The position numbers and the translations under genes were made by a program. A DNA stretch of 11,145 nt from Bacteroidota bacterium. GTDB taxonomy: Bacteria; Bacteroidota; Bacteroidia; Sphingobacteriales; Sphingobacteriaceae. How positions within the stretch are numbered: the first letter of the stretch is position 1; every line of letters begins with the position of its first letter. Location: NCBI GenBank assembly GCA_025355225.1, contig JANYAB010000218.1, forward strand, positions 1 through 11,145, read 5' to 3'. Of the stretch, positions 1-5,262 are shown in pieces. The notes beneath the pieces were generated by a model. That model saw nothing but the letters and a program-made list of their open reading frames with translations. It did not search any database and had not been told where the DNA came from.

Positions 1-12
1 TCGGATTTTCAA

Positions 13-90
13 TTTCGGATTTAATAATCCCTAAAAATTGAAGATAAGCGATGCGAAGATAAATCCGAAATCGAACATTCGAAATCTGAA
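13..90. repeat. Intergenic TCGGATTT/CGAAAT-type inverted repeats
   Basis: TTTCGGATTT at 13-22 is exactly matched by its reverse complement AAATCCGAAA at 61-70, and TCGGATTT also occurs at 1-8. Immediately after, TCGAA (71-75) and TTCGA (78-82) form a second small inverted repeat, followed by CGAAATCTGAA at 80-90. Short runs built from CGAAAT/TCGGAT words like these are common between genes in Sphingobacteriaceae-type genomes (general impression, not checked here). No reading frame enters from the left edge: all three forward frames meet a stop within about 40 bases. The 1-152 stretch therefore looks like intergenic sequence. It could be a degenerate mobile repeat or simply low-complexity sequence. 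Confidence 0.5.
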
Positions 91-152
91 ATGCTTTAAT
101 TCATTAAAAGATAAATACTTTTATAAGTAAATTCGTTAAAATACAATTCCAA

Positions 153-326
153 ATGCAAACGTCCTCAACAAAAGAGTACAATGAAGATGATGACTTCGAA
201 TACGAATTCACATCTGAAGAAATTAAAATATTTGATGAACAAAGAGAAAAACGCCTAACCGGCGAAAGCAGTAAGTATAGCTGGCAGGGCGCCAAAGATA
301 TAATCACCAGGAAAAAGACAATCTAA
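153..326 (+). CDS. Small acidic antitoxin-like protein (57 aa), no partner toxin
   Basis: This 57-codon ORF runs from ATG at 153 to TAA at 324. The product is highly charged: an acidic N-terminal half (EDDDFEYE at residues 9-16), then FDEQREKRLTGESSKYSWQG and a basic tail (TRKKTI). The pattern '(F)DxxRExrLxGeSskYSWxxAKdxI' resembles the C-terminal end of Bacteroidota addiction-module/antitoxin-like proteins, in which a short helix is followed by '(K/S)-x-Y-(S/T)-W/L-x-E-(V/A)'. This is recognition from memory, not a search result. Such antitoxins usually precede a RelE/ParE-type toxin. Here the stop overlaps an ATG (TAATG, 324-328), but that frame ends after three codons and the next gene is unrelated. 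It could be an orphan antitoxin, a remnant of a decayed pair, or an unrelated small protein. No clear ribosome-binding site is visible, which is normal for Bacteroidota. Confidence 0.55.
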   Translation: MQTSSTKEYNEDDDFEYEFTSEEIKIFDEQREKRLTGESSKYSWQGAKDIITRKKTI

Positions 327-379
327 TGGACTTATAATCTGTCCTTTTAATATAATAGCCCCACACAGTCGAAATAAAA

Positions 380-400
380 CGAAATCTGAAGTCCTTTAAA
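380..400 (+). repeat. Second copy of the CGAAATCTGAA element
   Basis: CGAAATCTGAA at 380-390 repeats 80-90 exactly. After three differing bases both copies continue with CTTTAA. The two copies lie 300 bp apart, on either side of the small antitoxin-like ORF. They could be relics of a duplication or insertion, or two members of a dispersed intergenic repeat. Confidence 0.45.
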
Positions 401-405
401 ATTTC

Positions 406-413
406 TAATTTCG
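406..413 (+). promoter_or_regulatory. Possible -7 element for the propeller-amidohydrolase gene
   Basis: TAATTTCG matches seven of eight positions of the Bacteroidota -7 consensus TAnnTTTG and lies about 20 bases before the ATG at 433, which would leave a very short leader. I see no convincing TTTG at the expected -33 distance. A small GGTAT-CAA-ATACC inverted repeat at 415-427 falls between this element and the start codon. This is a weak call based on motif and position only. Confidence 0.3.
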
Positions 414-432
414 CGGTATCAAATACCATCGA

Positions 433-3400
433 ATGAAACAGCCTGCTATCATCTTTATATTTCTATTGCTATCTACTGTACTTTACGCCCAAAAATGGAA
501 TGTAGAAAACCCTCCCGGGCAACAAAAAAAAGTCACTATTAATACTGACGAAGGTACCTGGATGGATCTGGATGTTAGTCCCGACGGTCAAAACATTGTG
601 TTTGACCTGTTGGGTGATATTTACACTATCCCAATTAAAGGCGGAAAAGCCACATTACTGGCCGGCGGAAAAGCATGGGAAATACAGCCACGCTATAGTC
701 CTGATGGCAAACAGATCTCTTATACAAGTGATAAGGATGGCGGTGATAACATCTGGATAATGAATAGTGATGGCAGTAATAAACACCCTGTTACCAAAGA
801 AAGCTTCAGACTTTTAAACAATGCCTCCTGGACTCCCGATGGACAATATTTAGTAGCCCGCAAGCATTTTACCGGCACACGTTCTCTCGGCGCTGGCGAA
901 ATGTGGTTGTATCATAAAACCGGCGGCGAGGGCATCCAGCTAACCAAACGTAAAAACGACCAGCAGGATGCAGGTGAACCTATCGTTTCGCCCGATGGCA
1001 AATATATTTATTGGAGCGAAGATGTGACACAGGGGCCTTATTTTCAATACAATAAAGATCCCAACCAGGGTATATACGCTATTCAAAGGCTTAACCGCGA
1101 AACCGGACAAATAGAAACTGTAACAGGTGGTTCGGGAGGTGCATGCCGTCCGCAGATATCACCAGACGGGAAATTACTCGCTTTTGTAAAACGGGTAAGA
1201 TTAAAGTCGGTACTTTATTTACACAACCTGGCTACTGGCGAAGAATGGTCGGTTTATGATGACCTTTCGAAAGACCAGCAGGAAACCTGGGCCATTTTTG
1301 GGGTATATCCCAATTTTAATTGGACGCCTGATAGCAAGAACGTAATATTTTATGCCAAGGGTAAGATATGGAACCTTGACATTGCCACGTTGAATGCTGT
1401 ACAAATCCCGTTCGAGGTTACTTCACAGCAAAGCATTACGGAGGCGCTCCATTTTCAACAGAAAGTTTTCCAGGATGAGTTTCCGGTTAAAATGATAAGG
1501 CAGCTCACCACCTCGCCGGATGGCAAACAAGTGGCGTTTAATGCAGCGGGTTATATTTATATTAAAACACTGCCAGACAGTATCCCCAGCCGTATTACAA
1601 CGACTACTGATTTCGAATATGAACCTGCTTTCAGTCCCGATGGTAAAACTTTGATCTATATTGATTGGAGCGATGAGTTAAAAGGCGCAATATGCAGTGT
1701 TGATTTAAAAACGCGCACAGTTACACGCCTTACAACCCAAAAAGGACTCTATTATTCGCCTAAATTCTCAAACAAAGGAGATAAAATAACTTTCCGTAAG
1801 GGCGAAGGAAATGAGGTACTGGGCTATTCCTTTGGCAAAAACCCGGGCATTTACATTATGCCGGCAACAGGCGGAACACCTAAAATGATAATCGACAATG
1901 GCGTTTATCCACAATTTTCGACTGATGATTCAAAAATATATTACCAAAGCAGCGAAGGAAGTAAAAAAACCTTCAGAATGATGGATACAACGGGGGCCAA
2001 TCAAAAAACGCTGTATACTTCCACCTATGCTACCCAATTTGCCCAAAGCCCCGATGGCAAGTGGATGGCTTTTACCGAACTGTTTAACTGCTATATCACC
2101 CCGATGGTAAATACTGGGAATCCCCAGGAGTTATCTGCTTCAAACAAAGCGATTCCGCTCAATAAACTGACCCGTGACGCCGGTACATATATCCATTGGA
2201 GCAAAGACGGCAAAAAGCTAATGTGGACTTTAGGGCCAAGATATTTCACCCGCGATATACGCAGTGCTTTTCCGTTCGCAGATGGAACAGATGACAAAAC
2301 CCCTGCAACAGATACAATTGGCACTGATATTGGCCTTCGATTAAAAACTGATGTTCCTGACGGAAAGATTGCTTTTAAAAATGCCCGAATCATTACAATG
2401 AAGGGCGATGATGTAATTGAAAACGGTACGATAATTATTGTAAAGAATAAGATCACCGTAATAGGCAATACCGCGGATATACAAATTCCGGATGATGCAA
2501 AAGTATACGACCTTGCCGGGAAAACCATTATGCCGGGCATTGTGGATGTACACGCTCATTTGCATCCAAGTCCGGATGGTATTTCGCCGCAGCAGGATTG
2601 GAATTATTATGCTAACCTTGCCTTTGGTGTGACCACCTCACACGACCCATCTACCAATACCGAAATGGTTTTCAGCCAGTCCGAAATGCTCAAAGCGGGA
2701 AACATGGTTGGGCCGAGGGTTTACTCCACGGGATCGATCTTATATGGAGCGGACGGAGATTTCAAAGTGGTGATCAACAGCCTTGAAGATGCCAGATCAA
2801 ACCTGCGCCGGCTAAAAGCTGTGGGCGCTTTCTCAGTAAAAAGCTATAACCAGCCACGCCGCGAGCAGCGTCAGCAAATTATTGAAGCTGCGCGCGAACT
2901 GCAAATGGAAGTTGTACCGGAGGGTGGCTCAACCTATTTTACCAATATGAATATGATACTTGACGGCCATACTGGCATTGAACATAATATACCGGTAGTA
3001 CCTGTTTACAAGGATGTAAAGAGCTTGTGGAATGCCAGCAAATCGGGTTATACGCCAACCCTTATTGTATGCTATGGCGGCCTTTGGGGAGAAAATTACT
3101 GGTATGACCGTACCGAAGTGTGGAAAAATGATCATCTGTTGAATTTTACACCGCAATCTATTATTGATGCACGGTCCCGTCGCCGCATAACCACCGAATA
3201 TGGCGACTATGGGCATATCGAGGTTTCTAAGTACGTAAAACAAATAGCGGACGGCGGCACTAAAGTAAACCTGGGTTCGCATGGGCAGTTGCAAGGGCTT
3301 GGCGCACATTGGGAACTGTGGATGCTGACGCAGGGTGGCATGTCGCCTTTACAGGCTATCCGCTGTGCAACCATTAACGGTGCTTCATATTTAGGCATGG

Positions 3401-3663
3401 ATAAGGAAATAGGCTCATTAGAGACGGGCAAACTGGCTGATCTGATCGTATTAAACGATAACCCACTCATTGATATTCGCAACAGTCAAAAAATCAAATA
3501 CGTGATGCTAAACGGCCGCTTATATGATGCAGAATCCATGAACGAGATAGGTAATCGCGAAAAACCGCGGCAACGCTTTTGGTGGCAAATGAACCGCGGC
3601 GAAATGCTGAACCTGCCAGTCGGCAACACTGAAACATGGTTGTTTACCAGCCAGGATGATTGA
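433..3663 (+). CDS. Secreted TolB/tricorn-like beta-propeller amidohydrolase
   Basis: The 1076-residue product begins with a Sec signal peptide (hydrophobic residues 6-17, likely cleavage after A19 in 'YAQ'), so it should act in the periplasm or at the surface. Residues ~45-600 carry about twelve PD40/TolB motifs of the type (S/T)PDGkxixf, starting near 49, 89, 134, 186, 243, 298, 361, 401, 446, 496, 539 and 590. This number fits two stacked propellers as in tricorn-like proteins. Residues ~645-1050 form a COG1228-type amidohydrolase barrel: HxH metal ligands H707 and H709 in 'VDVHAHLH', K803 in 'SVKSYN' as the candidate bridging carboxylated lysine, H851 in 'GIEHN', and the family-typical tail 'IGSLETGKLADLIVLNDNP'. 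The usual 'GTDS' catalytic Asp position reads 'GSHGQ' (H950), and the expected third His position reads 'PEGG' (E830). The likely role is hydrolysis of an amide or peptide substrate; the substrate is unknown. It probably stands alone: 106 bp separate it from the small ORF and a terminator follows. Confidence 0.9.
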   Translation: MKQPAIIFIFLLLSTVLYAQKWNVENPPGQQKKVTINTDEGTWMDLDVSPDGQNIVFDLLGDIYTIPIKGGKATLLAGGKAWEIQPRYSPDGKQISYTSDKDGGDNIWIMNSDGSNKHPVTKESFRLLNNASWTPDGQYLVARKHFTGTRSLGAGEMWLYHKTGGEGIQLTKRKNDQQDAGEPIVSPDGKYIYWSEDVTQGPYFQYNKDPNQGIYAIQRLNRETGQIETVTGGSGGACRPQISPDGKLLAFVKRVRLKSVLYLHNLATGEEWSVYDDLSKDQQETWAIFGVYPNFNWTPDSKNVIFYAKGKIWNLDIATLNAVQIPFEVTSQQSITEALHFQQKVFQDEFPVKMIRQLTTSPDGKQVAFNAAGYIYIKTLPDSIPSRITTTTDFEYEPAFSPDGKTLIYIDWSDELKGAICSVDLKTRTVTRLTTQKGLYYSPKFSNKGDKITFRKGEGNEVLGYSFGKNPGIYIMPATGGTPKMIIDNGVYPQFSTDDSKIYYQSSEGSKKTFRMMDTTGANQKTLYTSTYATQFAQSPDGKWMAFTELFNCYITPMVNTGNPQELSASNKAIPLNKLTRDAGTYIHWSKDGKKLMWTLGPRYFTRDIRSAFPFADGTDDKTPATDTIGTDIGLRLKTDVPDGKIAFKNARIITMKGDDVIENGTIIIVKNKITVIGNTADIQIPDDAKVYDLAGKTIMPGIVDVHAHLHPSPDGISPQQDWNYYANLAFGVTTSHDPSTNTEMVFSQSEMLKAGNMVGPRVYSTGSILYGADGDFKVVINSLEDARSNLRRLKAVGAFSVKSYNQPRREQRQQIIEAARELQMEVVPEGGSTYFTNMNMILDGHTGIEHNIPVVPVYKDVKSLWNASKSGYTPTLIVCYGGLWGENYWYDRTEVWKNDHLLNFTPQSIIDARSRRRITTEYGDYGHIEVSKYVKQIADGGTKVNLGSHGQLQGLGAHWELWMLTQGGMSPLQAIRCATINGASYLGMDKEIGSLETGKLADLIVLNDNPLIDIRNSQKIKYVMLNGRLYDAESMNEIGNREKPRQRFWWQMNRGEMLNLPVGNTETWLFTSQDD

Positions 3664-3669
3664 TTATTA

Positions 3670-3714
3670 GCCCCAGCCCCCTCTAAATCTCCCCCGGTAG
3701 GGGAGACTTTTTAT
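3670..3714 (+). repeat. Intergenic hairpin repeat, copy A (forward)
   Basis: The sequence begins GCCCCAGCC, continues through CTCCCCCGGTAGGGGAG and ends ACTTTTT. It has the same layout as copy B on the opposite strand (GCCCCACCC, then CTCCCCGGCAGGGAG, then CTTTAAAAG). The copies therefore face each other in the gap between two convergent genes, each read in the direction of its own gene. GGAGACTTTT also recurs at 3740-3749. Repeats of this look are common between genes in Pedobacter/Mucilaginibacter-type genomes, where they resemble REP elements. That family placement is from memory. Confidence 0.7.
3688..3712 (+). terminator. Intrinsic terminator after the propeller-amidohydrolase
   Basis: TCTCCCC (3688-3694) pairs with GGGGAGA (3700-3706) as a seven-base-pair stem with a five-base loop. 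It is followed by C and five T (3708-3712). It lies 25 bases after the stop of the forward gene and is part of repeat copy A. Read on the other strand, the same stem is followed only by a short T run (TTTAG), so it may also weakly help to end transcripts of the convergent esterase gene. Confidence 0.7.
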
Positions 3715-3739
3715 TGCTTTGGATATATCCCTCGGGAAA

Positions 3740-3789
3740 GGAGACTTTTAAAGCCCTCCCTGCCGGGGAGGGTTGGGTGGGGCTTTAAC
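3740..3789 (-). repeat. Intergenic hairpin repeat, copy B (reverse), overlapping the esterase 3' end
   Basis: On the minus strand this reads AAAGCCCCACCC, then CCCTCCCCGGCAGGGAGGG, then CTTTAAAAGTCTCC. The CCCTCCC/GGGAGGG arms (3754-3760 and 3766-3772) form a seven-base-pair stem. An outer nine-base inverted repeat, TTAAAGCCC (3748-3756) and GGGCTTTAA (3780-3788), encloses it. The esterase stop codon is inside this repeat, at the TTA of 3748-3750. The stem may act in esterase transcript ending or 3' protection, but the T run after it is poor, so I do not call it a terminator. Confidence 0.7.
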
Positions 3790-4917
3790 AAGCCACTGAT
3801 AAAACCCCACAAAATCGCCATTCCATTGTTTTTCATTGTGCTTGGCTCCTTTAACGATAACTTCGGGCGAATTTTTTTCGGTTATTCCTTTTTCGCGGAC
3901 CAGGCTGACCATCTTATGCATGTCAGCCACCATGTTTTCACCTTCGGCATCACCACAGACAAAATAAATCCGCTGACCTTTTTTTAAGCCTTGTTGTTGG
4001 GCATACTTATACAGATCAGGGGCTATCCAGAATGCAGGTGAAAATATCCCTGCATTCCCAAAAACGTCCGGGTACTTGAGCGCAGCATACATGGAAATTA
4101 GCCCACCCATAGAACTGCCCGCGATCGTAGTGTTCCGGGCATCGGGCCTGGTATGATAATGCTGATCAATATATGGCTTTAATGTTTTTGCTAAAAAATC
4201 CACATAATCGTCTCCCCTTCCTTTTCCATATTTTGAATCATAGGGATCATATTCGGTAATACGGTATTCTCCCCCATGATCGATGCCGACAATAATACAT
4301 TGTTCTTTTACCGGCAATTTATCCAGTATTTCGTCAATTCCCCATTCCCCGTATCCTGATGTAAATTCATCAAAAAGATTTTGGCCGTCGTGCATGTAGA
4401 TAACGGGGTATTTTTTAGAAGATGACTCATAATCTGCCGGCAGGTATATCCATATACGCCGCTGCCTGCTTAGCTGAGGAATATCAAACTTATCGCTGAT
4501 CACGTGAACATGCGCGCTCAACGTGTGTGTTTTTTCGGCAGGCTTAAAATCATCCTGCCACCCCTTAATATCTACGGTTATTGTTGTGTCGTGCAAAATA
4601 GTAACAGTCCGGTTTTCAATAGCCTTTCCAAAACCAGTACATTCAACCGTTTGCCAGCTGCCTTTTGTGATTTTAAAGTTATAAACACCCTTTGGTAAAA
4701 CCTTTAGAAGCGAGTACGATCTATCGTTGCTTTGCACGAGTTCGCTGGCCTTATCATTAGGGTTCCAATTGTTAAAATCCCCCGCTAAAAAAAGGTGTGT
4801 TTCAGGCCCGGTTGCAGCCGGGATTTCACCCGTTTTAAAGGTCACTTTTAACTGTCCGAATAACAAAAAATTTTGTCCAAAAAGCAAAAACGCGCAGAAA
4901 ATTATTTTTTTTTTCAT
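3748..4917 (-). CDS. Secreted esterase D-type alpha/beta-hydrolase with CBM48-like N-terminal module
   Basis: The product has 389 residues. A Sec signal peptide (KKK, then hydrophobic residues 5-20, cleavage near G21) is followed at ~23-120 by an E-set/CBM48-like beta-sandwich with the hallmark 'FLAGDFNNWNP' (43-53) and 'KGSW' (85-88). Residues ~150-378 are an esterase D / COG2819 hydrolase of the family that includes enterobactin esterases and feruloyl esterases: 'IYMHDGQNLFDE' (173-184), nucleophile S269 in GSSMG, and likely acid D323 in 'CGDAEG' and H360 in 'AKHNEKQW'. The triad is complete. The expected job is cleavage of an ester on, or near, a polysaccharide in the periplasm or outside the cell. 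The gene is divergent from susC, with 345 bp between them and a palindromic operator candidate 28 bp before its start. The last ~12 residues (KAPPNPPRQGGL) are encoded by an intergenic repeat. Ten A follow the first ATG. Confidence 0.88.
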   Translation of the reverse strand: MKKKIIFCAFLLFGQNFLLFGQLKVTFKTGEIPAATGPETHLFLAGDFNNWNPNDKASELVQSNDRSYSLLKVLPKGVYNFKITKGSWQTVECTGFGKAIENRTVTILHDTTITVDIKGWQDDFKPAEKTHTLSAHVHVISDKFDIPQLSRQRRIWIYLPADYESSSKKYPVIYMHDGQNLFDEFTSGYGEWGIDEILDKLPVKEQCIIVGIDHGGEYRITEYDPYDSKYGKGRGDDYVDFLAKTLKPYIDQHYHTRPDARNTTIAGSSMGGLISMYAALKYPDVFGNAGIFSPAFWIAPDLYKYAQQQGLKKGQRIYFVCGDAEGENMVADMHKMVSLVREKGITEKNSPEVIVKGAKHNEKQWNGDFVGFYQWLVKAPPNPPRQGGL

Positions 4918-4945
4918 TTTAAATTGTCTTTTTAACAGTTAATTC

Positions 4946-4963
4946 TCCGGGAACGTTCCCGGA
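4946..4963. promoter_or_regulatory. Perfect 18-bp palindrome, LacI-family-type operator candidate
   Basis: TCCGGGAACGTTCCCGGA is a perfect palindrome with a central CG step and an AACGTT core. That is the form expected for LacI/GalR/PurR/CcpA-family sites. It is strikingly GC-rich within an AT-rich spacer. It lies 28 bp upstream of the esterase start and just downstream of a possible minus-strand -7 element (4981-4974), where a bound repressor would block the esterase transcript. The susC promoter is about 190 bp away, so control of susC would need looping, a second site or activation. No T run follows on either strand, so it is unlikely to be a terminator. The regulator is not in the window. 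Confidence 0.65.
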
Positions 4964-5148
4964 AATGTTTGCATTAAAGTAAAATTGCTAAATGTGTAAT
5001 TTAAACACTTAGTTCGGGTCAAAACTATCATTATTGCAAAATTCGCCACAAAAATCGATGTTTTTCAATAAAATTTACCATCCCAAAACATTTCTTTAAA
5101 GTTAAAATTAACCTAATTAATTGATCAGAAATTATCTTTTGAATAAAA

Positions 5149-5179
5149 TTTGGAATTATTACTTCTTAGTGTAAATTAG
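5149..5179 (+). promoter_or_regulatory. susC operon promoter (Bacteroidota type)
   Basis: TTTG at 5149-5152 matches the -33 element. After a 19-base spacer, TAAATTAG at 5172-5179 matches seven of eight positions of the -7 consensus TAnnTTTG. The spacing is the one known for Bacteroidota housekeeping promoters. Transcription would start near 5185, giving a leader of roughly 75-80 bases that begins at the TGCTG-TTT-CAGCA hairpin (5185-5197). This is the best promoter match I found in the divergent region. Confidence 0.6.
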
Positions 5180-5262
5180 TCTCATGCTGTTTCAGCAAAG
5201 TTAATAAACCAATTTATAACCGGCCTAAAGCGCCATTTTTATTCACACACACAATAAAAAGT

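Larger units (their letters stand above)
4918..5262. other. Divergent regulatory region between esterase and susC
   Basis: This 345-bp AT-rich stretch holds no credible gene on either strand. It contains the LacI-type palindrome near the esterase side (4946-4963), a possible minus-strand -7 element TACTTTAA (reverse complement of 4974-4981) just upstream of that palindrome, and the susC promoter (5149-5179). The susC leader includes a small TGCTG-TTT-CAGCA hairpin (5185-5197) and a (CA)5 run (5244-5253). Apart from these I see nothing with strong structure in it. Confidence 0.7.

Noticed and set aside
104..307. 67-aa minus-strand ORF opposite the small antitoxin-like gene
   Set aside because: It is antisense to the more plausible 153-326 ORF. 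Its product is an uncharged Ser/Leu/Cys-rich sequence typical of a frame shadow, with no recognisable motif.
2091..2540. 149-aa minus-strand ORF inside the propeller-amidohydrolase gene
   Set aside because: It lies wholly inside a well-supported gene with continuous domain matches. It is a low-complexity shadow without motifs or a start context.
3721..3730. GGATATATCC perfect 10-bp palindrome between the two intergenic repeats
   Set aside because: It is short, AT-rich in the middle, and sits within the repeat-dense convergent gap. Nothing suggests a regulatory role.
4518..4575. Alternative later start for the esterase, skipping the CBM48-like module
   Set aside because: The upstream frame encodes a signal peptide and a recognisable beta-sandwich module in frame with the hydrolase, so the ATG at 4917 is clearly better.
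5050..5065. AAAAATCGATGTTTTT, a possible second LacI-like site nearer susC
   Set aside because: Only the A/T-rich outer bases and the central ATCGAT are symmetrical, and the halves do not align about one centre. It is expected by chance in AT-rich DNA and unlike the 4946-4963 palindrome.
5244..5253. (CA)5 run before the susC start as a phase-variable tract
   Set aside because: Five dinucleotide units are too few to expect notable slippage, and the run is outside the predicted -7/-33 spacer.
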